Notes: generated from the sequence alone by a model not told the origin. A stretch of DNA of 64,000 bases from Phallus indusiatus (GCA_027605045.1 JAQFWX010000017.1:124001-188000), one strand, 5' to 3'; shown: positions 24,201-38,207, counted from the first letter of the stretch. Program-made: numbers and translations.

Positions 24201-25955
24201 TCCGGAAAGCGTTTGAAAAAGAGATACGCTATATCTCCACTGCTGAATAGCTGCTCGGTGACTTGGCAGCATTCGGTGAAAAAGCTCGCTATAACGAGTT
24301 GAGGTTCGTCCAAAGAACTATAAGACTGCAAGATCGACGCCTTGGGATCTTTGTCAACACCGGCAAAGCGTTCTCAATGCGGCGCAGCCAAGTGCCCAAA
24401 AGGTTGCGTATGGAGATATCGACCCATCGAGACTGATGAATGGCATACATCAATCAAATCATACGGAAGGTAACCTCTACGTAGGTAATATCACCTACGT
24501 TATATACAACCGTGCCGGCTTTCTTCTGAGCAAACCAAGGTTTCGAGAAATCCCTGTCGAGCTTGGAAAAACATATTCCCGTCGTTTGTAGCCAATCTAT
24601 GCGTTTCTCTTTGACGAGTGCGAAGACGGGATTGTCAAACTCTTTCCGGAGTCTAACACCACGAGTAGCAATTTTGTGAATAGGTTTTCCCAACTCGGAG
24701 CGAACAGTCAAAATACTACCAGTCTTTTTCCGACAGGTTTCTTCCCAGTACTAGGCATCCTCAACACCAGGGGCAACAATGATCAAAGCCTTAACAGACG
24801 AGCTGGTATGCGCTCCCTTTGCCACCATGACCCTGTTGGAGTTACGACGCGGTCACCGTAGATTAGAATCTATATTACATTACATAACGCGCTGTACATA
24901 GTGAGCTGAGGCGCCGGCCAAAAGACTTCGTCTTTTGACCGAAGCTCCTCAGGTACGTTTGTCTAGCTATACTTAATATATGTCTTTTGACCGAAGCTCC
25001 TCAGAACTTCATTCAACAGACCCGACTAGCGAAGAGTAGACCATCAAACGGCATCGCTTGCACGCCATAACGTTTCGTAGACCATTCTCCAGTGAAGTAA
25101 CGGTAAACATCGTCGGCACCGAACCCAGGTCCTGCCACACCGGAATGACCAAATTAAGCCAATTGCTCAGGTATCCATAGTTCATGTCCACCAAGATCGG
25201 CCATCACTTCCATCATTTGTCGATCGCATCATGGATGTAAGGGCTATGATAGGAAATGCTGACCCTCATAAAGAATATGGGCTTTCGCTGAGAGAACAGA
25301 ACTTTGCTTTGATCCAGGCCCTGTGCGGCGCGGACTTTGCGCAAGCTGACTACCAATCCATACAGGGCAACAGGAGATCCCGTAACAATGAAGTCTTGAC
25401 GCCATTATGGGGAGAAACATAGAGCCTCGAATTCTCCGGTAGATGAGCATTAATCTTCGAAATGTATTTCTCGAGATCTTTGCTGCCTAAATCGTCTATG
25501 AACATAAGCGTAGGATGTTGTTCTCCAAAGAGAATCGAGAACTATTGCTTGATCAATCGCGACATTCATGAATGCCTCTTGGCCACGTAAACCCATATAA
25601 AACAACCATGGACGAATCCCTATATGCTAGAAACCGAGAGGACAACAGCAGAGATGGGCCCTTGAGGGTGTCCGGTAGCACCTGCCACGAGGTTCCTAAT
25701 GAATCCGCCAACGGATTTGTTCGAGACCCGGATGGATATTAAGTATTGTAAGCTGAATGACACCCATTATCGGGAATGATACCGGCACGGAGGTAAGGTA
25801 ATCCAGTAAAGGAACGAGTGGATTCAGCGAGCCATGTCAGGATATTAAGACTGTAACAGTAGAACCCAAAACCGTCTTTCTCTGCCTTGGCAGAAAAGGG
25901 AATGAGAACTTCATTGTGGGTCTCGAACCAAAGTGGGTAGAAGTCGACACGTCCT
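21210..25955 (-). pseudogene. fused fungal fatty acid synthase pseudogene (AT to post-ACP region)
   Basis: Reading the minus strand downward, domains of type I fungal FAS appear in order. Acetyltransferase is at 25,950-25,290 (LAESTR; VAGATGHPQG; FIVTGSPVALYGLVVSLRK; GLDQSK). A jump leads to the end of the enoylreductase (FTGEWSTKRYGVQAMPFDG, about 25,110). Then TVRSELGKPIHKIATRG (24,711) and QSYSSLDEPQLVIA (24,330). Malonyl/palmitoyl transferase is at about 24,020-23,190 (AEYSLGEYSALASIAGVL; NPSRVS-stop-TFNDAAL; GQQYVCEGELVA; SVEKVRGMLAEI). ACP is at about 22,640-22,450, then GEEMPLEELG, KMPGGF and GSEQEAKAWLDSM. The region ends after KLWNVFNSQLEID near 21,215. Ketoreductase, ketosynthase and phosphopantetheinyl transferase are absent. 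Stops and frame changes are numerous. Key residues are lost: the AT Ser of GHSQG is Pro, and the ACP attachment Ser of GKST is Phe (codon near 22,485). MPT running straight into ACP indicates a single-chain FAS ancestor. Confidence 0.92.
24916..25004 (+). repeat. 23-bp direct repeat with hairpin inside the FAS relic
   Basis: GTCTTTTGACCGAAGCTCCTCAG-type 23-mers occur at 24,930-24,952 and 24,982-25,004. The first is preceded by its near inverted copy (GGCCAAAAGAC at 24,916-24,926, spacer TTC), forming an 11-bp hairpin with one mismatch. FAS similarity is interrupted here, so this is an insertion or rearrangement scar. Confidence 0.7.
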
Positions 25956-26049
25956 CAAACGACGTGCTGAAAACCTACCTCGTGCACGTTTGGCTCAATG
26001 ACCTTTATCTTGCAGCGGCAGCTAGAGTTCCATAAGTAAACGACACCTG

Positions 26050-28560
26050 AAATAATAAGGGGCGGCAAGGGGGACATTGAGCCCAACCCGCACGTACCAT
26101 AAAGCTAATGAAACCCATACTACCTGTACAGCGTGCCGTATTATTACCAAATAGTTTTACGTTGGAGATAATGGGACCATCTGTGACGAAGCACTGTTTA
26201 TGAAAGAAAAGAATGAGTCAACAAAGCAACATACGTTTAGACCCATCGTCAAGCGCACGTGTGCACCCATGCCATTGAACCTAAAGGAAAATGTAAGCAC
26301 AGACGCTAATTAAATTGAATAGCGGGAGAAAGAAAAGAAGTACCGGACATTGTCCTGGGCAACAGTGATATTCTGGGTTGGCGCAGGTGGGTATCAGAGG
26401 TAGGCGATGTGCCAAAACAGGAACCAGTCGTTTACCACCATCTTTACAGGTTAAGGCTTAATGATGAGGAACCAAATCAGCAGGCATAATGTAGAGTGGC
26501 GTGCTTTTAAAGTAAACTTAAAAAAAAGGGAAGGAAGAAAGGGATGATACGAACCTGATTAAGATAGACAGGTTTAGCGTGTACAAGCCCCGGGGGCACG
26601 GCTGTGGCTCCCAATTCGGCGGCATGGAATTGACGGTCCAAATGGGATCGGACAAATAGATATGAATCTACAGCTAACGATAAAGAAACGAAAAGAAACG
26701 AAATAAGAATGATGGAGGGACGCACCAAGTTATAACGCATTTTGTAAATGAAGAGAAAGGCGAAGGACCCGCCACTTCAAGTTGCTCAATGACTTGTGCT
26801 CTCAAAGTAGCAATAAGAGGAAGACGGAGGGCCCAGGTGAGATATGACAACTTGTTCTGAAGCATATACTAGAATGGTAAAAGAGAGGAAAAAGGGAAAG
26901 CGGAACCCTCACCTTAGTCCGTTCCTCCCGTAGAAACAACATGAACGTCGTTCAATGTAGGAGATTATGACTGGGCAACGGGCGCAAACAGAAAGCAACA
27001 GCATCCATCTTCGTTAGTTGTTGGGAGAGGGATAAGGATAAGTAAAAGATTATCAAACGATTATCAAACGAAGGAGGAATAAAAATAAGAAAGAATAACT
27101 TACGGGAGAACTGAATCGGTGGGGACAATGTATTGTGCTTCTAAAGTAAACGGTGAATAAGGGAAAGGAAGAGGAGTGAGGTATGAACCTGATTGTAATA
27201 GAAAGATTGAACAGATAAAAGGGACGTTGGCGCTTTTAGGGGTGGTGAGGACGGGAAGTACAGCACGGGGCTAGGTGTTAATTTAGAACTAATACGGGCA
27301 TAAACGAAGGAAATAAAACAGATGAATGCGTACCTCATGCCTCAAGTCTTACAACTGTCGCTCCTGAGCCGATCACTATGTTTCTGTAAGAACATGTAAA
27401 GAAAAGCGAGGAACACACAATGGAGGACGATACGTGCCTGAATCAGTCTAGTTTTGAACGACGTGGGCACAGCAGCAAATGTTGATGCATTGATGTACGA
27501 AGCCGTTTAAGATAACTGTAAAGAAAGAAATGTAAGGACAAAAAAAAGCAAGCATTGGGCGGCATACCTTTGTGTTTCAATATTAACAGTAGGCTTGATA
27601 ACGGTCAGAAAAGACCTGTTAAGACGAAACCTGAGTAGGAATGATTAAAATAGAGTAATGAAGTCTTACCATTTGAGGAGTAAAGAGTGTGGATGGGCGT
27701 TGACGCCGGCAGTGAAATTGGGGGCGATGAGGAAGACTGGCCTTGACTTGTGATTTCAATGTGAGATAGCGACGGCAGTGTTATTGTAGGGGCCATTTGA
27801 GCTAAGGACTTGCAATGCACAGCGGGAGTGGCGTGAATCTAAAACAAACATTAGCTCTAGCATTTCTTTGTAAGTAAAGACAACGGCGCACACGATTAGT
27901 AGGGGTAAGGGCGATTTAAGGCGGGTTCGGAAAAGGCCTCCATTCGAGCAGGACAGTACGGGTTGAATTTGGGACGCAGAGAAGAGTGTTTAAACTATTT
28001 TGTATATAAACAAGTTAGCTATGAAAGGGTATGAAAATAGATGAAGAAAGAGAAAAGACGTACGGAACATTGTCGCAGGCGACAGTGGCTATTTGCGTCA
28101 GTGCAGATGGCGTAAGGGGCAGCGATTCATGACCATAAGTTAAAATGATGAGAAGGACTACAAAATAATAGTAAAGTAAGCGAAGATTGAAAACGATATG
28201 ATGAGAGACAAGGAGAGGGAGGAAGAGCGTTGGAGGTGGAAAGAGAGTAAGAACGCGTACCTCTAACCCGATAAACATTGACTAGTCGAGCTGATCTGCA
28301 AAACGGGTGCCGCGAGAAAATTTCGAGCGTATTGACGGAGGTTCTTTGTTAGCGTTGTTGGTGGTGGAAGTAGGAGATTTTGTTCGCGTATTTAATGTAA
28401 TTGGGACACTGGCAGGGGCATGTGCACTTCGGGCATTGGAGGTGACTGAGTTTTAACAAAGAAGGCTGACGCCTGTATGCATGGGTTAGTTAATGAAAAG
28501 ACTATAACGAGAGATAACGAAAAGCTTACGGGAAATTGGGCCGAGTCCTTCGCCTTTCCC
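26050..28560 (-). other. intron-rich minus-strand segment with related exons, unassigned
   Basis: Many short exon-like blocks with GT-AG borders and strong polypyrimidine acceptors occur on the minus strand. A phase-consistent chain near 26,400-26,000 reads PPAPTQNITVAQDNVR, then FNGMGAHVRLTMGLN, then CFVTDGPIISNVKLFG, then VVYLWNSSCRCKIKVI. A related block near 28,140-28,075 reads PSALTQIATVACDNVP, and a FTLEAQYIVP/FTLKAR block pair lies near 27,150 and 26,510. This implies internal duplication. It adjoins the FAS relic but I do not recognise it as FAS. It may be a decayed gene for a secreted or repeat protein. Confidence 0.4.
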
Positions 28561-28579
28561 TCCCCATGAGGCGCCCGTA

Positions 28580-29336
28580 ATGACCCGCCCATTGCCGAGA
28601 AACAAAAACGCTTCTTACCGTCCCATGTCCTCCCCCCTTCTTACCACCTTTCTCCTCCTGTTCCCTTCGCTGCCACACCAACTAACGCCACTGGAGCAAA
28701 TTATGGCAACCGACGGCACTACCCTCTCAGAGTCCACTGGTGATGACGTCCACGACGTGCCATCTTCCAATCGTCCGAGTTGCATCGGCGACCTCCTCCC
28801 TATTCCTCACCATTCCTCACTCAACACCTCTTCCTCTTCCTTTTCATCCACCTTCTATCCCATATTTATACAACACCTTTTCACTTGCAATCTCAGGCAT
28901 AGAAGCTAGTTTTGAACACATCCAGCTCCTTCCGTCTCTCATGCCTATCCTCCCAACTCAGATTTTGTCCAAAATGTGCTTCAGATTGCGGACAGATGGT
29001 CCTGGCACTTGTTTTCTCTGTTTTTTTTCACCATTCTGAAGAGAAAACAAACTAATCTTATTGCATTTTACAGGGTGGCATGCGATTAACTGACGTTTCT
29101 CCGCTCTCTGAATATTCTTCCAACCCACCCGAATTGCTCAAGCTACATCCCGCCGGTGTCTATGTCCCTTTATCTAAAATGACTCCGCCATCTCTTCCCA
29201 ACCCCATGTCCTTCCCAGTCGATAACATAGGCTATACCCACACTCACTCTGTCGCATCCACTTTTACACCCAAACCAGGAAAACCAACTACTAAATCCAA
29301 GGACAAACCCAGAAACGGAAACGGCTCTCAAATCTG
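28580..29336 (+). other. small plus-strand ORFs, possible spliced gene, unknown
   Basis: ATG 28703 opens a Ser/Pro-rich frame (MATDGTTLSESTGDDVHDV..). A CAATCTCAG acceptor near 28,900 leads into GIEASFEHIQLLPSLMPILP. After a TTTTACAG acceptor near 29,073, a frame GGMRLTDVSPLSEYSSNPPE... runs to TGA 29,336, ending in a Lys/Pro-rich tail. I could not fix one continuous splice path. No domain is recognised. Confidence 0.35.
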
Positions 29337-29339
29337 AAG

Positions 29340-32300
29340 CATCAACTTTCATCCTCTCATCTTCTCCCTTATATGGTGCCTACTCGTATCATCATCAAGC
29401 TGCCATCCTTCGTCTGAGTATACCAAGTTCGCTGAAAACTCTGGAAGAAGTCGATGGTCGTTCCTTCATGCATTTTACACAGCCCATGAACACCTACTTC
29501 CGTATCATTCATCGACTGGCGTATACCGCCGCTTTACATCTCCACCCCATCTACCCTAACGCCCAAAGTTTACCCTTTTTACTCCTTTCCCTTCGTATCC
29601 CCGATTTTTTTCCTTACTGGTATAAAAACCACAAAAATGCTTGACACGGTCTTCAATAGGCCTATTGTCAAGATTGCGGAAGCTACAGAGTGGAAGCCTA
29701 TCTCGGTTCTCAGTAGCTTTCCTTAGCTACCGGTCATGGAATTGATAGTCAGGAGGCCAATAAGCAGTGCTCAGGAGAGATCACTTACATCATTACTATG
29801 CGGCTTAACAATGTGCATTTCCGTTCATAAACTGGCCCTGAATCTGGTGCAGACTCTCCGAGTCTGCGCTTTACATGCGGAGAACGAGTCCGTTGGTAGG
29901 CAACTACGGGGAATAATAGACGAGCTATTTTGGAGGTTATGAAGACATTTGGATTGTGTCGACCTTACCTTAGCGCCGGTATTGCCGTCATGAGCAACTC
30001 AAATACGCAGGTTTCTATTGAAGACTGTAGAAGATTACGAAGATATGGTCAAACGTTTGTCTGTATGTGTGGTTTATTTGTCCTAGTCTCTTTGGTTAAT
30101 CTTTGTTTGTAGATATGTTGAGATAGCTAAACATAGGCGATTTACTTCAGGACACTCAATCTCAGCCGATAAGCTCTGGTCCTACCGGAATACCTCAGTA
30201 TACCGTACCGTAACCCCATTCACACAAATTAGTCTTCTTTTATTCGTGGATGTTATCAAGAAAAGAAGAGAAGTAAGCAGAGCTTCTGCAATTCGTCAGT
30301 CTCCCGAGTCCACAACCGATGGGGAATGGTCTTTGAAACGATGAAAAGCTGTTGTCACCTATTCTTCGCCACAATATCGATACTCTACTGAACGCCTGTG
30401 CAAGTATGACTTTCTTTTTCTTCTTTTTCTGGATAATGCGTCCCCTTATGTCATGTTCAGTCCGCTTTTATTTCGACTATGCTTAATATATGATGTATTA
30501 TCTGACACAAAAGTCGACATCTTTTTGAAATAATTTACAAAAAAAACAATCAAATTGGCATCAGTTTGACAATGCGATACAAATATTAAATGCTTTGGTA
30601 GAACATGTGAGGTGATTAAGTGAGGAGTTAAACTAAAGAAGGCGAAGAAGTGGCTGAAAGACTCGGCAATTCCAGCAGTAAAGACATCCATACTGAACTG
30701 TATTCTGGCTCTGCTTTTGCGTCTTTACACTACAGCTGAATTTAGTCTGAAAAGATCCACATCAAACTTGCTGCTGCTGTCAGCGCGATGTTAGTATCAG
30801 CTAAAAAAAGCCAGCGCCTTGAGGCACAAGCGTAGGTGGTCGGAGACGAAAACGTATCGGAAAAGGGTCAACGACTGAAAGGTGACGCGAACTAATGTTG
30901 AGTTGTTTTGTTTTCGCTGACCAGCGTTGAAGGCCTTTGTGGACCCGTGGGTTTGCCGCGATGGGAAATAGGGGAGAGGTCAATGGTAAATATTCGACGA
31001 CCGTTACATTATGAGGTGTGTAGACCTTAGTACCCAGTATATCAAAAATGATTTCCCAGCTTGTAGCGGGACTATGGGTGGTTTAAAGAGTCAAGTGCAA
31101 CGTCTCCAGCCCCGTACGACGGATATCTAGCAAGGTGCCCACGAATATCTCTTGGGCCAAATGTGCAGTATCCGTCCTCGCACAATAGATTGGACATCAT
31201 CTGAGGTGCATGTAGTCGGGCGTTGGTGCCTACAAATGTTGTATCACAGCAAACATCCAGGCAATGTTAGGGTCTGGATATAGTAGACACACCCTGTGGC
31301 TGATAATCCGGAATGTTGTATCTCTATCTCCTGAGCGATATGATAAGGAAAGGATAGTCAAAATGAACGTCACAATATCATCATACTAAGTGTGTTAAAA
31401 CAACTTACTATTACAAAATCTCGTACCAGACACACTACCGGGAATGGTGGCAGCGTGAAGTATAAGTTTTAAGATGAGATCTCACCACAGTCTAGTGCCC
31501 TCGTACTCTATAATCAAATCGACTAGAGCGTATAGGAGTAGAATACCATGGTGAAGGCGAAAGAACCTGGAATATCTACAGAAGACGATGCTTGTTAAAA
31601 AAAGGTCGATCGTAACGCGAACCAAAACTAGGCTCGAGCGCTTAAGCGCTCAAGCCCTCACCCGCTACTGTGTTCACCATAAATAAACTCACTCATAAAT
31701 CAATGCAGCTTTACCCAGAACAGTCAAAAGAAATGCTAGATATAGTGTCGTTCCCCAGAACCAGTGGTCAGTATCGAGGCCGTTGGTCTGTTTCAGATCG
31801 CGCAAAATAAAACAATGGAAAATCAGAACAGAATCTAAAATTAATTTAGGTTGATAGAAAAGGCTTTTTCTACAGGATAAAAATTGACATACTAAACTAT
31901 GTGGCCCAAGATAACAATTTTTGGTCTAGGAATGTAATCCTTGGGATCTTTATATTCCAAGATTGTAGGGTGACTAAAGTATCTTTTTGAATCTTCCTCG
32001 TAAGTAAAAGGTATGTAAGCAGGACAAAAAGAAAGGTATGAAGGTTGAAGGGTGTCTTACAGGTTCCGGCCCGCTAAGACGATCGCACCAGCTCTCTTGC
32101 TTTTCTCGATGCATCCCACCTTGACAAATGCAGGTCGTCCGTTATAAACACTGTCGGATCTTCTACTACAATACTTAATCTTGCCGAGTAACAGGTCTTA
32201 TCCATTGTTACAGACAGATGACGAAACATATAGCCGGAATAAAGTAGAACATTTTCGATCTTAATAGAAAGTCAAGTCAATAATAAGATTGTAACACAGT

Positions 32301-32640
32301 AAGAAGCAACAATACAAAAACTACTTCCATGAACCGGATGCATTCTGATCCTGTTGTTGTGAATACAGCCGCTCGAAAAAACTAACTCCAATTCGGAAGA
32401 AATCAACTAGCTAACAAGAAGAAAAACAATCAGCGCACACAGGAAAATGATCGTGCAACGGTATACCCACCTCAGCAGCAGCTTCAATCTCGGATTGCCA
32501 TGCATACTTTCCTTGACCTGACATTGCCAACGCTTGTATCGATATATTCCAGAACAGCAGCCTTCAAGAATATCACAGCGCGATCGTTTCAAGGCATTGT
32601 TTTCATAACGGAATAGCTGCTGATACCATGCGGGTGAAGA
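29340..32640. other. no gene assigned
   Basis: A coding-like minus-strand stretch lies at about 31,250-30,800: in one frame TNARLHAPQMMSNLLCEDG and RDIRGHLARYPSYG, in another EIFVGTLLDIRRTGLETLHL and TSWEIIFDILGTKVYTPHN. Stops and mixed frames suggest a further unidentified relic. Elsewhere only short frames. Confidence 0.35.
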
Positions 32641-32689
32641 GGTTCAAGGCTGGATGGACATGAGAAGGTATCGGATGATGGTGATGTAT

Positions 32690-33527
<838 letters not shown>

Positions 33528-33539
33528 GTTAATTTTCGC

Positions 33540-34370
33540 AATATCGCCGGCCAAACGTACGTTGGAAGACCTGCGCCACGCGATTGAACAAGCCGGTCAT
33601 GCTCAAAAGTATGTACCTCCTACCATTAGATCTAACTGGCATTAAACAATTCATATTAGATTGTTTGCAACCCTGGCAGCGGATACCTCACCTCAGCTTC
33701 CTTAAAATGTGGACATCGCAAATCAATGAAGGAAGTATGGGGAGAATATGCGCGGCATTTGCATGCCCGAGATATGCGTAATCCTGTGATCAAAAAGAAA
33801 CGTGATGCTGCATGACTGACGGCAAAAGGGAACAGGAGAGAACTGACGCTTTCAAAGTACGCGGTCCAGTTTATTACTGTTCGGAAGAAGCTTGTTCTAT
33901 TCTTGCTAGCGCGAACGTTTGCAACAACTCCGTATTGAAGCTGAAAAGCTTGCACGTGAAGAAGCGATGGTGTGGACAGCAACTATAAAGATGAACGAGA
34001 GGGATGACGAAAAGGAGATGAAGTCGAGAAAGGGAAGAAGGGTGAACCAACTGTAGATTCTGCAGTGCTGGTGGTGATTAAGTTACCGGTGCTGGTACCC
34101 CTCAATGAAGGCAAAGGCGAGGAGCTCAGCCCCCTGAAGAGCGTGATGAAGACAGCTCAGAGGGCGTAGATGGAGACAATTCGAGACCACGTAAAGTATG
34201 TTAGTATGATACTTGCCGTCTTCAAGCTGTTAATAAACTCTTTAAGTGTCAAAAGCGTATCGTGCTTGATGAGGAAGATAAGGAGGAAAGTCAGGCTAAT
34301 GCCGCACCTGCAACGGCTGGTCTTTTATTTTGCTAGTTGGGTCATTCGTATTTTCAACATAGACTGAAGT
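33540..34370 (+). other. charged coding-like fragments downstream of the SRPK relic
   Basis: Frames read SPAKRTLEDLRHAIEQAGHAQK with a GTATGT donor, SMKEVWGEYARHLHARDMRNP, ERLQQLRIEAEKLAREEA (likely coiled coil), and CQKRIVLDEEDKEESQA. They are rich in Lys/Glu and lie in different frames. The gene of origin is not recognised, and it may be a separate relic. Confidence 0.35.
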
Positions 34371-34379
34371 GAGCTGAGA

Positions 34380-36390
34380 TGCTTACTATTGCTTTTGCGA
34401 CCAGCTTGTTTCGAAACTCTGATGAAGCATAAACATGTCGTTGTTGGCTTCGATATGACAATATATATTTTCGTTGTAATCAATGTATCGTAAACCATTG
34501 TTTATTCAGTGATTACATTGCATTGTTCAGTGCGAAGAGAATTGTCCGAGTAATCGACCGAACATGCACACCGCGCAGCAATTTGCAAACTTTCTTGAAT
34601 AGGTGGTAACGGTGGATGGGAAAGCGACGTGTTTACCACCAGGTGTAGGCGAAAAACACGAAGCCAGACTCATGACTCCATTTTATGACCAATCATTTCC
34701 CTCTTTATCTAAAATCTATATAAACACTCCCATTGTATGCCAAAATTCCTTAGACTTCGAATTCACGAAGATAACTCTCACATCTGCTCACTAAACTTAA
34801 GTCTTCACGTCGTTCACAAGTCTCTATTAATGCAAAGTGGGTAGTTTATTAACAACGTTCTACCGACTTTACACCGACCCCAACGCTTCGGCAACAATGA
34901 TTGCGAATATTAAACCGGTCCCATGGTCCGTCCCGTACCCCTCTTCGCCGGCGGCGGTGTAATAGGCTACACGACATACAGCCTCCAAGTTAACGCAAGA
35001 ACGGAATGAAACGAAACACAACATGCATACTTACGTTGTAAACGGCGTTTTACCCACCAAGATAGAAATCATGCCAAATTCGTAGCTGAGAACCCAGAGT
35101 GCAGCCAGAGATGCACAGATCATGTACCTAATAATTCAGCACACGAAGCAGTATTCGGTCGGATTGATGGCTGATCTATAAAAGAAGTATGCCCACTTTT
35201 CAGCGCGGATCTTGAGGCGAAAAAGACAAAAGCGATATATTTTTCAAACTCAATATAGATAATCACCACGAGCTTTGTAAGAGCAGAATAACATACCAAC
35301 TTGATCTACAGTTGACAATTCAACACTTAATCCCATATGGTTGCCTTTGACCGGCTTGGATAGGTTAGGAACAAGGCGGACTGCAATCAGACCACAAAGG
35401 CAGCAGGCGTTGTAGTAGGTGGTGCAGGCCAGTATTACTTGACTGTTTATTAAAGTCACTACAGACCCTGAGCGGTGAAGTGTGATGCGTGATGCTCAGC
35501 TAAGAACGCGAATGAGACAAGACATGGTCATTAGTAAGCTATGGAAGAATTACCGAGAAGCCTGGAGGGTCTTTTCCACTTGTGGTCCTCTCAGCGGCCA
35601 ACGTAGATGAGCATCCTTTAGAAATGATGATAGATCAAGTGGACTGTAAAAAACATATGATACTAAGTTAGAATGTTGCGCCGAACAACACCGAGACATC
35701 TAAATAACATACCAAGGTATTGTGGCAATCAGTTAGCTTTCTTCTGAAACACCAGTTTTCCCAAGCCGATCAAACATGCCCCAGTAACTTCCACAACTTC
35801 GTTGACGCAATCAATATAACCTAGAAGGTCCAGAATTTGAGTTTCTGAATGAACATTTCGATTCGAATGCTGAGGTTGTACTGACTAGTATGTCAATTTT
35901 GATTGCGTGGCCCGAGATGACCTTGACGTTATTAACCTTCAAAACACATCGTGACCTGCCGTTATAACATTGATATATACAACTGTTCGGAGTGCCCAAT
36001 GCAAGACCAATTTGGTTGTTGGTCCGCGTTTCTATTCATTGCGATGGTCTAATTGGGAGTTGATAATGCAGAACGCTATCGTTCTTCCTCGGGCCAGAAC
36101 TTCGGGATGATTGACTTTTAGCACGTATCGATTGATTCCAGAAACGAGAAACAAACAGAATAGAAACATGTCCGAGAATTCAGTGAGAATTTGGGGAGAC
36201 TTCACAATGAGAAGAGCGATCTGTTGCGCGTTACGTAAGTAAGAAACCAGACGGATAAATCCGAGACCCACAGATTTCTTCATGAACACTTCCGCCCCAT
36301 GCCTCAATGTAGCTAAATATACGTGTCAAGTGGCTGAAGTTCCGTTTTACAACATCACCGTTTTCTATGTATTGGAGCCAACTGGCAATA
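34380..36390. other. no gene assigned
   Basis: Minus-strand frames at 36,307-36,032 and 35,999-35,811 share RY/RCVLKVN... wording, hinting at a small duplication. A hydrophobic frame occurs at 35,459-35,250. No domain is recognised. Confidence 0.35.
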
Positions 36391-36392
36391 AT

Positions 36393-37720
36393 CTAGAAAA
36401 GAGAAAACCTTGTATTGAATCTCCTGATCAAACCAAAGCGAAAGAAGATGGAATGGGGACCAACCCGGATTTCATAGATCTTAATCAGCATCTCTTCCTT
36501 CATGTCAAAAGGAGCTTCCAAGGATGAGCTTTCTCGGGTCAACTCCGCACTAGGATCAAAGGCTTTTTGCTTGAGGCTTGAGCGAGACTCCGTGATGATA
36601 TGCAACGCCCGTATCAGAGCTTTGCGGCGATGGCCTGCTCCGCCGTCCGGCTTTTTCCAAGTCTGGGTCATCAAATGCTCCCATGCCTGTACCACAAAGT
36701 CATCTTCAGACTCTTTGAGATCGATCTTCAGAGCATTCGTGCCGGATCCTAGGTTGCTAGTGGCTTCCATCAAGTCGCTCAGTGTCCATCGGCCACGATG
36801 TTGTTCGCCCGTATAAAGTGCTCCAGGCTCGATAGATGGCGGGCTGGGCCAACTTGAATGGATTGGATCAGTTGACTGAGTGTATTGAAATAGTCGCTGG
36901 CTCGAGGATAGTCGCAACGACTTTGAGTCTTGTAAGTACACCGAGTATTATTAGACCAGAACAAAGAACGCAGGTAGTGTATTGACAACAGACATGGAGG
37001 TCGAGTAGAACTTCTAGGGATACGTGTCGCTCCGTCTGAGCTTCGTTGGTAGAATCGTTTGGAGCAGTTGTTTCTGTCCTCGGAAATGGGGATCCAAAGA
37101 ACAAGAAGATACAGCGACGGGATAAATGGTAGTGATAGGTAAAATTATGACTATATCCCGTTTCAATATAAGAACCGCAAGTCGAGGATGATGACCGTCT
37201 GGCGGGGTCCGGGAAAACGAGATTGAGGAACATGTTTAATATCCTTCGAAAGAGGGAGGTAACTTGGCTGAAAACCGGGTCAAAAGAAGAATCCAGCCGT
37301 TTCCTTTCCGACAGTATAAGGCGGGCAGATGCAGAACTGATTCGTATACTCCTTCTCTTGTCGGCGGAGGAAAAGTTAATGAGGAGGTTGAAACGGACTG
37401 CTGCTGACGTTTTGGTGGTATTACGGTGACATAAGAATAGTGAATGATCTGAATCATGTTGCCTTTCAGGTAATAGTATCGGAAGTATGCTAAATCCTGG
37501 ACGAGACGATCCAGTTGCACAGGCTGACTCCGACCAGTTAGATTCTTCTCTCGAATCTATCCTGTTAATTGGATATAGTCGTCGTCCGCTCCCCAAACTT
37601 CGGTGGTTATCTGACCCGACTCGCTTTGTGAGACGTTAACGAACGAGCACGATTCGAAATTTGATGACCTGGTATATGTGATATCGATCAGGTTCAGGAT
37701 GTCTCTGGAGGCCATGGTCA
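36393..37720 (-). pseudogene. possible relic of a UBP2/USP-like deubiquitinase, non-catalytic region
   Basis: The minus strand gives MASRDILNLIDITYTR near 37,700 and QLDRLVQDLAYFRYYYLKGN in another frame near 37,520. Below 36,940 is a clean 182-codon frame with RGRWTLSDLMEATSNLGSG, FVVQAWEHLMTQTWKKP, ALIRALHIITESRSS and DMKEEMLIKIYEIR. The last block resembles the helical region (RGRW..., ...AW, ...EMLI..YE) that I recall upstream of the catalytic domain in fungal UBP2-like ubiquitin hydrolases. No Cys or His box is present. Attribution is from memory of the pattern and could be wrong. Fragmented frames upstream suggest decay. Confidence 0.4.
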
Positions 37721-38207
37721 AGGCTTTGTAAGATGGCGGAGATGGCGATAGGTGAAGAAAGGTCGTAGTGGAAATGTAGTATACAAAAATCCCGGTTTCA
37801 AATGTGTTTGAGTTAGGTTTCCGAATTTCTTCTCTTGGTCGTTTTCCGTTTCCACGAATCGCTAAGCCTCGGGTGTTAATTGAATACAAGATTATTGTGA
37901 GATTGCTTTGAAAGCTTATTTATGAATTTATGACGCGTACTATGGTAAGCCGGATGGCTAATAATCGACAACTAGACAGGGTATAGTGAGAGGAGGCGGT
38001 GACAGGCGGTGACGCACGTTACGCGTTACGTTTAATGCTATATATAGAATAGAATTAAGTCCCTACGAAAAAGATAATTTAAAATGTTATCGGTTAAAAC
38101 CGATTCGTCGCTAAACGTCATATTAATACAGGCTGATAAACGGGGATACTACGCGCGTGGCACTTTTTCCCTGAGAATTTGGGCTCGGCCCAATTACTGA
38201 GATTAAC

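Noticed and set aside
36868..37596. 242-codon minus-strand frame
   Set aside because: Composition is like translated intron/UTR, and it overlaps the more plausible reading of the deubiquitinase-like relic in other frames.
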